This document shows, in pieces, positions 32,652-40,223 of a DNA stretch of 54,966 nucleotides. Position 1 is the first letter of the stretch. Each line of letters opens with the position of its first letter. Source of the stretch: Spirochaetales bacterium (lineage in GTDB: Bacteria > Spirochaetota > Spirochaetia > Sphaerochaetales > Sphaerochaetaceae); contig JAFUXI010000044.1 of NCBI GenBank assembly GCA_017470995.1, positions 1 through 54,966 of the forward strand. The letters are read 5' to 3'. A program made the position numbers and the translations under genes. The notes under the pieces were generated by a model, which was not told the origin of the DNA, ran no database searches, and worked only from the letters and a program-made list of their open reading frames with translations.

Positions 32652-33230
32652 TCAGGTTCCCAACGGTTTTTCAGAGGTGTTTCTATAGAACTTGAGCATG
32701 TTGCGCCCGTACTTGCGAGTGTCTATCAGTCTCAGGTCTCCAATCTGCTCCGGCCACTGGTTCTCCTCCGGTGCGGGGAAGTGGATAATGAACAGTCCGT
32801 CAGGCTTGACGCATTTGCGTCTGTCTGCAAGTTCGGCCAGCTGGATCTTCTTTCCCATGGGAAAAGGAGGGTCTGCATAGACGATATCATACTGAATTTG
32901 AGCACAAGGGATGAATTTCAGGACATTGGAAAAGAAGATTCTGATGTCACACTCGTCCTTGGCCCAGCTGATGTTCTTCTCCATCACCTCGCGCTTTGCC
33001 CTGTCCATTTCCACGAGATGGACGACCGAGGCACCGCGGGAAGCCGCCTCAAGACCCACGCAGCCGCTTCCGGAGAAAAGGTCGCAGAAACTGGCTCCGT
33101 CAAGCGGTCCGAGAATTGAGAACAGAGACTCTCGCATGCGGTCCATCGCAGGGCGGATCTCAAGCTCTCCCGTGGGGATGATGACCTTGCGCCCGCAGTA
33201 TTTTCCGCCTGTGATTCTCATGGTCAGCAT
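32652..33230 (-). CDS. rsmD: 16S rRNA (guanine-966-N2)-methyltransferase RsmD family
   Basis: 192 residues. The start ITGGKYCGRKVIIP, the RMRESLFSIL block, the SAM motif DLFSGSGCVGLEA (about 50-62) and the catalytic DPPF (about 119-122, in place of NPPY) identify RsmD, which methylates G966 of 16S rRNA. The start codon lies 2 nt after the stop of the FAD-subunit gene, so rsmD is probably carried on the hydroxylase-like transcript. ATG 33221 is an alternative start that trims three residues. Confidence 0.92.
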   Translation of the reverse strand: MLTMRITGGKYCGRKVIIPTGELEIRPAMDRMRESLFSILGPLDGASFCDLFSGSGCVGLEAASRGASVVHLVEMDRAKREVMEKNISWAKDECDIRIFFSNVLKFIPCAQIQYDIVYADPPFPMGKKIQLAELADRRKCVKPDGLFIIHFPAPEENQWPEQIGDLRLIDTRKYGRNMLKFYRNTSEKPLGT

Positions 33231-33232
33231 GA

Positions 33233-34123
33233 TCAGCCTGCCAGATAGTTGGTGTTGATTTCGTTGAGTATGACTTCAAGAAGCCTGACGGCTCTTTCTA
33301 TCTGAAGCTTGTTTGTGTTCTGTCTTACCGAGATGTGAAGATCGGTTGCAAGCCTTCTGGAAACTTTCTGGATCTTTTCCGCGGTAATCGGGAATGTAAG
33401 GGTGGAGAGCAGGTTGTCGAAATCCTGGGACATGTAGAAGCAGGAGTTCGGAAGCGTTATGCACAGCGACGGGTTGGTGATTCCGCCCTGGCTGATCGAG
33501 TACTGCAGTCCGAGGATCACTGCCTCCGAAGGATTGAGCATGGGCGAATCCAGGGTCCTGGAGATGAACTGCATCTGGTTCGAGTTGTCGGTGGGGATTC
33601 TGATTTTGGTCAGAAGCGCACTGTCTGCGAACAGGAAGTTGCCTTTTCTGTCATAGAGCTTGGAGACGGGAACCCATCTGGAGGTGGCTGCCTTGGAGAC
33701 CATCCTGATTTCGGCTGTCGCATTGAGGGTGGCAAGGACGCAGCTCATTGTAAAGCGCTTGTCGCTGGTGCACAATGAACCGCCCAGGGTTGCCTGGTTT
33801 CTGATTACAGAGCTTCCGATCGAGCTGATGGCGTTGTAGAGCTCCTTGGAGAAGATGAAGCTTCCCATTGTCATGAGCTGCTGGATCGTCACCATTGCAC
33901 CGGCCTCGAGGTATCGGTCTGCATGGTAGATTCTGGAGAGGTCCTGGATGCCCGAGAGGGCGATGATGTCCCTCTGGTTCGGGTTGGGATAGAAGCCCGG
34001 GCGGCTCATGATGTATGTTCCGCCTGCCCAGAATCTGGCGTCCTGGTTCTTGAGTTTGTTCGTTATGGCTTCACTGACCGTCTTCGGCGTGAAGACCGTA
34101 GGGGATCTAAGACCTTCTGGCAC
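33233..34123 (-). CDS. FAD-binding subunit of a molybdenum-hydroxylase-like complex
   Basis: 296 residues of the CoxM/XdhB type. The FAD-binding loops are present: ARFWAGGTYIMSR near 30-42 and IGSSVIRNQATLGGSL near 102-117. The C-terminal CO-dehydrogenase-flavoprotein domain follows but is divergent. In family members this subunit passes electrons from the Fe-S centres to NAD or another acceptor. It overlaps the Fe-S subunit gene by 17 nt and precedes rsmD by 2 nt. Of the three subunits this one looks the most conventional. Confidence 0.85.
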   Translation of the reverse strand: MPEGLRSPTVFTPKTVSEAITNKLKNQDARFWAGGTYIMSRPGFYPNPNQRDIIALSGIQDLSRIYHADRYLEAGAMVTIQQLMTMGSFIFSKELYNAISSIGSSVIRNQATLGGSLCTSDKRFTMSCVLATLNATAEIRMVSKAATSRWVPVSKLYDRKGNFLFADSALLTKIRIPTDNSNQMQFISRTLDSPMLNPSEAVILGLQYSISQGGITNPSLCITLPNSCFYMSQDFDNLLSTLTFPITAEKIQKVSRRLATDLHISVRQNTNKLQIERAVRLLEVILNEINTNYLAG

Positions 34124-34691
34124 GGCGTCTGCTCCTGTATCTGTAGGCGAGGTTGATGATTTTCTCCAGATCCGAGATTTCGATGCACTGGCAACTGCTC
34201 ATGGCCATTTCACGGGCTATCATCTCGGTGCTTATGGAACCCATTCCGCTTCTGCTTCTGGCTGCCTGCTCGTTTGCTGAAGCGGCTGTCTGAGACATGT
34301 CGCCCTGACCGAAATTGCTGATTCGGTTCTGGTTTTCCTTGTCGACCTTGTTGAGAATGGATTCGATGATTATCGTCTTCGAGGCATAGCACTGGGGGCA
34401 GGGCTGATTGCCGATGTCCGCGTAGGCACGCTCGATATCATGGCAGAAACGGGTTTTCTGGAAGCCCTCGAAGGTCAGGATGCTGGCTCCGTTGAGCTTG
34501 AATGCCGGAAGGAGGCAGCTGAGTGCGGCGCTTCCGTTGATCAGCACTATGCAGTTTCCGCATGAAGCTCCCATGCACTGGCTGTTTTCGGCAAACGTGA
34601 TGATCTGCTCCTTGAGGATTTCGCTCAGGGGCTTGTCGGAATTCACTACCAGAGAATACTGCGAGCCGTTTATGTTGCAGTTCAGTCTCAT
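34107..34691 (-). CDS. [2Fe-2S] subunit of a molybdenum-hydroxylase-like complex, with an insert
   Basis: 194 residues. The plant-ferredoxin cluster is intact (CMGASCGNC at about 39-47 and Cys 59). The second cluster needs CxxC and CxC; these are seen as CPQC (about 97-100) and CQC near 167-169, but they are separated by about 66 residues instead of the usual 31-33. The extra stretch is rich in Ser, Ala, Gln and Asn (DMSQTAASANEQAARSRSG). The protein ends in an Arg-rich tail. The start overlaps the large-subunit stop by 4 nt (ATGA), so the three subunits are translationally coupled. Confidence 0.85.
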   Translation of the reverse strand: MRLNCNINGSQYSLVVNSDKPLSEILKEQIITFAENSQCMGASCGNCIVLINGSAALSCLLPAFKLNGASILTFEGFQKTRFCHDIERAYADIGNQPCPQCYASKTIIIESILNKVDKENQNRISNFGQGDMSQTAASANEQAARSRSGMGSISTEMIAREMAMSSCQCIEISDLEKIINLAYRYRSRRRARRS

Positions 34692-36709
34692 TTGTCTTTC
34701 TCGCCTCCTTCCCTGAAGATGTTTCTATCGCCCGCAAAGGTGTTCTTGTTCGCTATGGCGAGGATGTCGTCGCTTGTAACCGGAATCTGTCTGATGGTAT
34801 GTCCGAGAGCCTGGGAGAGGGCGCTTACCAGCGCGGCGGTGGTCAGACCTCTCAGTCCTGCGGTCAGGGACGATGCCACGAACGAGCCGTCCTGACTGAT
34901 CTTGATGTCGATGTTGCACTTTGCGCTGGACCTCGGACAGATGTCGGAGAGCACTGCGGTGATTGTGTGTCTGGCCTTGTTCAGGAGCTTGTCCATATCG
35001 AAGACATGACCCAGATGGAAGTTCACCCAGATGTTATCGATGATAGGAGAAAGCATCACGGTGTCTATATGGAGGTCCATGGCAACGGTTCCGATGCTGG
35101 AGCTGTAGTAGAACGGATCCGTGAGCTCTGCTTCATACTGTGTGGAGACGGTAATCGGAAGACGTGAGAACTGGCGTTTTCTTGCAATTTCGGAACATGC
35201 CTGCACGAGAAGCGACGAGACTATTCCCATCTTGCGGGAGAGGGCGCTCGGGCCCATGTCCTGAATGTCTCCGGCATTGATGTCCGTAAAGAAGATGTCT
35301 TCCGCGGGGACTTCGAGGAACTTGCGGACAGTGTCCTTCCAGATTCCGATCATGGCCTTGTCAGCTGTCATTCCGGTGTTGACCCTGATAGTGTTGTCCT
35401 CGTTCAGGGTTACCGTAAGCGAGTATTTTGCATTGGCGTTGAACTGCTGTGAGAATCCGAAGATGCTCTGTCCGCTGGCAATTCCTATGCCCCTGCTGTA
35501 GTTGACCATCGGATTCAGCTTCAGGCCCATCATGCGTTTCTGGGCATTGGCTGCGTATTTTCTGGAATACCAGGACTTGTCCAATACTTCCTTGATGGAT
35601 TTCGTGAGCTTGTCGAAATCCGAGCCCTGCTTGACGCTCTCGCAGAGGGGATTGCCGCCTTTGCCTATATCCTTGATCCGGCTCTGTCTCCAGAGACCGG
35701 GCTGAAGACCCAGGGAGGATGCAAGCTGCGTGAAATGGTTCTCGGTTCCGGCAAGAGCCATGGAATAGCCGAGATCCCCGAAGAAGCTTGCAGGAGCGGT
35801 GGCGCTTCTCTTGATCTGTATGCTGATGTCTGCGGCCTTCATCGGGTAGACCGGAACAAGGCCGGCAAGCACGTTGCTGCAGATTTCCGCAGCGAAGAAG
35901 GGGTAGGCACCGAGGTCGACGGAGCAGTTTGCCTTGTCTGCCAGGAGTGTCCCGTCCTCCAGATAGGCGGTTTCATGTTCGATTTTCATCCTGGGCTGCC
36001 AGGAAATCATCGGAGCGGATATCTGTACAAGTTCTCCGGACTGCATTGCCGCCATGGCCGCGATGCAGGCCATGACCGATGGCTCAAGGACCAGCTGGTC
36101 GTAGGGGCTGTAGTAGGACTGAGGATAGACGGCCACATCCTCAACGTCGATGCCGAGGGCCTGTGCGACGCTCTTTCTGACATGGATGGGCCACTGGGAT
36201 GCAAGCCTTATGTGGTATTTTCCATCCTTCTCAACTACGAAGACCCTGAGATCTCCGAGCATGCTGTTGGAGAAGGGGACGACCTCGAATGAGGATTTGA
36301 ATGTCTTTGCCTTGGAAGTGAAGTATTCGTCGGTGTTGCCGTAGGACCATGCGAACGGGTTTCCGTACTGGGTGCTTCCGGAATTTTCCGAATCCGGAGT
36401 TATCTGGTATGAGACCTTGACCTGCTTGCAGAAGAGATCCACGTCTTCGCTGTCATAGCCGAAGACGGCCAAAACCGGCTGCCCCTTGTATAGGACCTCG
36501 TCCCTGGCGAAGAACGGAAACTCCTCATCCATTACCTCGATGCCGCTGCAGTTCTCGAAATCCGCGGCGCTTAGAACCAGCATATGACGGAACTGGTTCT
36601 CGCTGGGCATGCTGATATCGGCAATTTTGCCGCTGGTGACCGTAGATGTGACGAGTTTGCCTATAAGATGCTTTTTGGTGAGGTCAAAAAGTTCGCTTTG
36701 TTCAGACAT
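34688..36709 (-). CDS. Degenerate molybdopterin-type large subunit (xanthine dehydrogenase/aldehyde oxidase family)
   Basis: 673 residues, shorter than the usual 750-790. The N-terminal Ald_Xan_dh region is visible (FFARDEVLYKGQPVLAVFGYD), the MoCo-binding part begins with LASQWPIHVRKSVAQALGI, and INAGDIQDMGPSALSRKMG corresponds to the DT...GPT..SR block. Key positions differ: where active members have GGGFGGK, this protein reads QSYYSPYDQ; where the catalytic Glu lies in GxGE near the C-terminus, it reads GLRGLTTAAL. Molybdopterin hydroxylation in the known way is therefore unlikely. It leads the operon, behind a strong promoter whose predicted start falls on the ATG. Confidence 0.82.
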   Translation of the reverse strand: MSEQSELFDLTKKHLIGKLVTSTVTSGKIADISMPSENQFRHMLVLSAADFENCSGIEVMDEEFPFFARDEVLYKGQPVLAVFGYDSEDVDLFCKQVKVSYQITPDSENSGSTQYGNPFAWSYGNTDEYFTSKAKTFKSSFEVVPFSNSMLGDLRVFVVEKDGKYHIRLASQWPIHVRKSVAQALGIDVEDVAVYPQSYYSPYDQLVLEPSVMACIAAMAAMQSGELVQISAPMISWQPRMKIEHETAYLEDGTLLADKANCSVDLGAYPFFAAEICSNVLAGLVPVYPMKAADISIQIKRSATAPASFFGDLGYSMALAGTENHFTQLASSLGLQPGLWRQSRIKDIGKGGNPLCESVKQGSDFDKLTKSIKEVLDKSWYSRKYAANAQKRMMGLKLNPMVNYSRGIGIASGQSIFGFSQQFNANAKYSLTVTLNEDNTIRVNTGMTADKAMIGIWKDTVRKFLEVPAEDIFFTDINAGDIQDMGPSALSRKMGIVSSLLVQACSEIARKRQFSRLPITVSTQYEAELTDPFYYSSSIGTVAMDLHIDTVMLSPIIDNIWVNFHLGHVFDMDKLLNKARHTITAVLSDICPRSSAKCNIDIKISQDGSFVASSLTAGLRGLTTAALVSALSQALGHTIRQIPVTSDDILAIANKNTFAGDRNIFREGGEKDK

Positions 36710-36715
36710 GGCTTA

Positions 36716-36744
36716 AGAATAGCACCGAGGGTGTGTTTTATCAA
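36716..36744 (-). promoter_or_regulatory. Promoter of the hydroxylase-like operon (predicted leaderless)
   Basis: On the minus strand TTGATA (36744-36739), a 17-nt spacer and TATTCT (36721-36716), with TG one base before the hexamer. The ATG lies 6 nt further, so the first transcribed base should be the A of the start codon. Confidence 0.65.
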
Positions 36745-36797
36745 CAAGTACTAAACTTACAAGACATATATGCATGAATGGGTGGGAAAAGGGCAAT

Positions 36798-36835
36798 AAA
36801 AAACCCCATGGGAAAAAGGAGGTCAAACCATGGGG
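36798..36835 (-). terminator. Rho-independent terminator between the ModE-like gene and the hydroxylase-like operon
   Basis: Perfect 8-bp arms CCCCATGG (36804-36811) and CCATGGGG (36828-36835); on the minus strand the second arm is followed by six T. A small GAGAT-GTAA-ATCTC hairpin with a GNRA-type loop precedes it (36851-36864). The stretch 36881-37008 is AT-rich with nothing recognised. Confidence 0.7.
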
Positions 36836-36880
36836 GAACAAAAGGAGGTTGAGATTTACATCTCACGCTCATTAAAATAG
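36830..36880 (+). CDS. Possible 16-codon ORF with a perfect ribosome-binding site
   Basis: ATG 36830 follows AAGGAGGT (36816-36823) by 6 nt and reads MGEQKEVEIYISRSLK to TAG. The ATG sits in one arm of the terminator palindrome and the Shine-Dalgarno sequence sits in its loop. No convincing plus-strand promoter is seen, so it may be chance. Confidence 0.25.
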   Translation: MGEQKEVEIYISRSLK

Positions 36881-37008
36881 CGAATCAGGCAGAAAATATC
36901 AATACGTTTTTGGAAAAAACAGCATAAAATTTAAGAAAAAGTTTAACGAGATACATATAATCTATTTTAACAAAAAGAGTTAAATTGCAATCAAAAAAAC
37001 GAAAACGC

Positions 37009-37380
37009 TTACTCGGAATGGTTTGACAACAGTGTTTTGAGTTCTTCCGTGAATTCTTCGAAAGGTTTCTCCATCAGGGTTTTGCATTTTCTCTGGAACT
37101 TGTCGTAGAGGACGATGAACTCCTGTCCGAACTCCGTCAGAGAGGCACCTGAACGCTGCATGCCCCCTTTCTTGCGGGAGATTACGGCAGTTCCGAGGGA
37201 AGTCTCGAGATTTTCGACCATTCGGAACGCCTTGGAGTAGGAGATTCCAAGGTCCAGGGCCGCAGCCCTCAAAGAGCCGCACTCCTGTACTTTCTGCAGA
37301 AGCCAAAGTACGCCGATGCCCATGAATTTGTCCTGTTCGTTTTCCAGATACAGTTTGACCTTGAGGTTAATCTTTTCCAT
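37009..37380 (-). CDS. ModE-like winged-helix regulator without a molybdate-binding domain
   Basis: 123 residues: a LysR/ModE-type winged helix (GIGVLWLLQKVQECGSLRAAA, then DLGISYSKAFRMVENLE) followed by the wing (ISRKKGG) and a C-terminal helix. The Mop-type ligand domain of full ModE is absent. It lies 14 nt after ligA on the same strand, so it is probably read through from ligA, and it precedes the hydroxylase-like operon, which it may control. The target is inferred from position. Confidence 0.8.
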   Translation of the reverse strand: MEKINLKVKLYLENEQDKFMGIGVLWLLQKVQECGSLRAAALDLGISYSKAFRMVENLETSLGTAVISRKKGGMQRSGASLTEFGQEFIVLYDKFQRKCKTLMEKPFEEFTEELKTLLSNHSE

Positions 37381-37394
37381 CTGTTTCCCCTTGT

Positions 37395-39500
37395 TCAGAA
37401 CAATGAGAGCTGTTCTTCCTCTTTCTTCGGTTCCTCCGGCTCTTCTGCGGTTCCGATCATTTTCAGAAATTCCTGTTCCGTGACTATCCTCACTCCGAAT
37501 TCACGGGCCTTGTCCAGCTTGCTGCCGGCACCGCTTCCGGCAAGAAGACAACTTGTTTTCCTTGAAACGCCGGAGACTTCGGTCCCGCCGCGCTTTTTGA
37601 TTTCTTCCATTGCCTTGCTGCGGGGATTGAAGTTCTCGAATGTACCGGTAACGCACCAGCTCTGGCCCTGGAAGATCTGCTCAAGGTTTGAATTGTCCTT
37701 CTTTTCGTCTTCCATTCGAAGGCCTGCTTCGCGAAGTTCATCGATTAATTTACGCGTAGTTGGAGAATTCAGGCCATCGATAATCAGGTTTGCTGTAATC
37801 GGACCGATTCCTTTGATCGTCGATAGGCACTGCTCGTCCTTATTGTCTGCAATCTCGAGCAGCTTGGACATGCTGTCAAATCCGGCATCGCATACCAGAT
37901 CCACGGCCTTCTTTCCGAACTCCGGAATCCCCAGGGAAACAAGGACATTGCGGAAGGGTGTTTTCCTGCTCTGCAATATCGAAGTCTTTATGTTCTCGAT
38001 CGTCTTTCCTTCCGTTCCGCCGAAACCCTTCAGCCCCTTCATGAGATTGAAATCGAAGCGATAGAGATCCCCGATGCTCTTGACGAAGCCGTTGTCATAT
38101 AGAATCTCGATGGTCCTGGGGCCAAGACCCTCCATGTCCATCTGGCCCTTAGCGCAGAAGAAGGCAAGCCTCCCCTTTGCCTGGGCGGCGCAATCGTAGT
38201 TGGGGCAGAAGTGGTGGGCTCCGCGCTTTATGATCTGCGATCCGCAGACCGGGCATGTTTTGGGCATTTGCCATGTGGTGTTGCCCACCTCGTTCTTCTC
38301 TATGACGTTCTCCACGGCGGGAATGACATCGCCGCGTTTGGAAATGGCCACGGTATCTCCGACGGCCAGCTCAAGCTCATCGACATAGTCCTGGTTGTGG
38401 AGCGTGATGTTGCGGATGGTGCTTCCTGAAAGAAGAGTCTCCCTGATTCTTGCCATCGGGGTGATTCTTCCCGTTCTTCCGACCTGAACGTCTATATCCA
38501 GGACCTGGGTCTGGGCCTGCGGGGCCTCGAACTTATAGGCGATGGCCCATCGGGGATGGTGCTCTGTGTATCCGAGTTCCTCCCTTGTGGAAAGTTCGTT
38601 GACCTTGACCACAAGGCCGTCTATCTCATAGGGCAGGTCTCTGCGAGCTGAAGTATAGTCGACAATTGCCTGGGGGATATCGTCGAAGCTGCCCGGACGG
38701 CCTTCGAGGGAAGCCTTCTCCAGTCTTTGTCGGGCTTCTTCCTTGGTTTTGCAGAAGTAGGAAAGATGCGGGTCTACGGGAAGACCCAGGGAGCGCAGCC
38801 GGCTGAGAATCTGGATATGGTCCGTGTTTTCACCGCCGTCTGCCCAGAATCCCTCATAGACATAGATGGACAGGGGAACCTGTGCAGTCTCGCTGCTCTT
38901 GTTGCGTCTGATTGTTCCTGCGGCAAGGTTTCTCGGATTTGCATAAGGCTCCGACAGGGTCGCGTTGATTCTTTCGAACTCTGCCTTCCTGAGAAACACC
39001 TCGCCCCTGACTGCTATATCGATATCCTCGTTGAGCCTGAGCGGAACCGAGTAGATTGTCTTCACATTGGCAGTGACGTCGTTTCCGATGAATCCGTTGC
39101 CTCTGGTGACAGCCCTGGCAAGAAGGCCTTTCTCGTAATAGAGGACAATGGAGAAGCCGTCGAGCTTCTCTTCCAGCACGAATGAAAGGTTCTCCCCGGT
39201 GTTCTTTGTGGTCTTTGATATCCACGAAAGGATTTCCGTATCGCTGTATGCCTTGTCCAGACTCAGCACCGGGATTGTATGCTCTACCTCCGGAAAGTCG
39301 GAAGAAAGATCGCTTCCCACCCTCTGGGTTGGAGAATCGGGGGTCCTTGTCTCCGGATGTTCCGCTTCAATGCGCGAAAGCTCGTCGAAAAGGCGGTCAT
39401 ATTCCAGGTCCGATACGAGGGGACGGCCGTCGATATAGTAGGCCCTTTGATATTCAGTCAGGAGTCTGTGAAGCTCCCTTGCTCTGCTGTGGTAGTCCAT
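37395..39500 (-). CDS. ligA: NAD-dependent DNA ligase
   Basis: Joins nicks in DNA using NAD. 701 residues. The N-terminal Ia domain is present (YYIDGRPLVSDLEYDRLFDEL), the adenylated Lys lies in EEKLDGFS (Lys 112), and an OB-fold, a four-Cys zinc finger (CPVC...CPNYDC near 410-430), helix-hairpin-helix repeats and a BRCT domain (about 605-680, WCVTGTF) follow, then a short Glu/Lys tail. There is no Shine-Dalgarno sequence; an extended -10 lies 8 nt before the ATG, so a leaderless transcript is likely. It is divergent from argR with about 240 bp between. Confidence 0.97.
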   Translation of the reverse strand: MDYHSRARELHRLLTEYQRAYYIDGRPLVSDLEYDRLFDELSRIEAEHPETRTPDSPTQRVGSDLSSDFPEVEHTIPVLSLDKAYSDTEILSWISKTTKNTGENLSFVLEEKLDGFSIVLYYEKGLLARAVTRGNGFIGNDVTANVKTIYSVPLRLNEDIDIAVRGEVFLRKAEFERINATLSEPYANPRNLAAGTIRRNKSSETAQVPLSIYVYEGFWADGGENTDHIQILSRLRSLGLPVDPHLSYFCKTKEEARQRLEKASLEGRPGSFDDIPQAIVDYTSARRDLPYEIDGLVVKVNELSTREELGYTEHHPRWAIAYKFEAPQAQTQVLDIDVQVGRTGRITPMARIRETLLSGSTIRNITLHNQDYVDELELAVGDTVAISKRGDVIPAVENVIEKNEVGNTTWQMPKTCPVCGSQIIKRGAHHFCPNYDCAAQAKGRLAFFCAKGQMDMEGLGPRTIEILYDNGFVKSIGDLYRFDFNLMKGLKGFGGTEGKTIENIKTSILQSRKTPFRNVLVSLGIPEFGKKAVDLVCDAGFDSMSKLLEIADNKDEQCLSTIKGIGPITANLIIDGLNSPTTRKLIDELREAGLRMEDEKKDNSNLEQIFQGQSWCVTGTFENFNPRSKAMEEIKKRGGTEVSGVSRKTSCLLAGSGAGSKLDKAREFGVRIVTEQEFLKMIGTAEEPEEPKKEEEQLSLF

Positions 39501-39508
39501 GCTTTGAT

Positions 39509-39517
39509 TTTATACCA
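39509..39517 (-). promoter_or_regulatory. Extended -10 of ligA (predicted leaderless)
   Basis: On the minus strand TGGTATAAA, with the hexamer ending 8 nt before the ATG. The -35 (ATGGCA, 17 nt upstream) is weak. Confidence 0.55.
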
Positions 39518-39656
39518 AATCGAAGGGGTTTGCCATATTGCTCTAAAACTGAATGCCAAATGCATATGTATTACTGGTTTTTCGTAAAATGTTTCAAAAA
39601 TGTAGGGAAATCGGTGTGATTCTGTATATAGTAACGGGCAAAAGTGCATATTTTCC

Positions 39657-39686
39657 TTGCTTAATTGTGCATACGCGTTGTATATT
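39657..39686 (+). promoter_or_regulatory. Candidate argR promoter
   Basis: TTGCTT (39657-39662), an 18-nt spacer and TATATT (39681-39686). Several TGCATA/TGCAT blocks lie nearby (near 39645, 39668, 39701) and could form ArgR sites, but none matches an ARG box well. Confidence 0.4.
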
Positions 39687-39741
39687 ATAGGTTGCTGATT
39701 ATGCATTGTTATCAATTACATACACAAAACAGAGGGAATAA

Positions 39742-40212
39742 ATGAAACAGAGGTACAACAGACTTACAGTCATCAAGAACCTGATCAAGAAGAACAGGAT
39801 CGACAATCAGGATACGCTTCTGAACCTTCTCAAGGAAGAGGGTTATTCGGTCACCCAGGCTACACTGTCCAGGGACCTGAAGATGCTCAAGGTCGGTAAG
39901 ATTTCGGACGGTTGGAGCGGATACTATTACTCGCTTCCTGACAACGACCTTGTCGCCGAATCCGAGAAGAGCTACATCCAGGACGTGCGCCGCGGTGTGG
40001 TTTCCATGGAGTTCAGCGGGAACATCGGTGTCATCAAGACCCGTGAAGGACATGCCAACAGCGTGGCAGTCGGACTCGAAGCCCTCGCGCTCCCGGAGAT
40101 TCTGGGAACCCTGGCAGGTGATGATACGATCATCGTGATTCTGAGAGAGGGAATGACCAAGGAAGATCTTCAGGAAAGCTTCAAGGCCAGAATCCCCGCT
40201 GTCGATGACTGA
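39742..40212 (+). CDS. argR: Arginine repressor ArgR
   Basis: 156 residues, ATG 39742 behind GAGGGA. The N-terminal winged helix (NQDTLLNLLKEEGYSVTQAT, LSRDLKML) and the C-terminal hexamerisation and arginine-binding domain (LEALALPEILGTLAGDDTIIVIL, the conserved GT-AGDDT block) are complete. It senses arginine and controls arginine biosynthesis or catabolism. No arg gene is in the window; the next gene is pgi, 11 nt after, so the two are probably co-transcribed. Confidence 0.95.
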   Translation: MKQRYNRLTVIKNLIKKNRIDNQDTLLNLLKEEGYSVTQATLSRDLKMLKVGKISDGWSGYYYSLPDNDLVAESEKSYIQDVRRGVVSMEFSGNIGVIKTREGHANSVAVGLEALALPEILGTLAGDDTIIVILREGMTKEDLQESFKARIPAVDD

Positions 40213-40223
40213 TAGGGGTGATT

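Noticed and set aside
36881..37008. Molybdenum-cofactor or other known riboswitch near the ModE-like gene
   Set aside because: The AT-rich stretch shows no conserved core that I recognise; only a weak GTTAA/TTAAC hairpin.
39640..39741. ARG boxes in front of argR
   Set aside because: TGCATA-type blocks recur, but none fits the 18-bp ArgR palindrome well enough to call.
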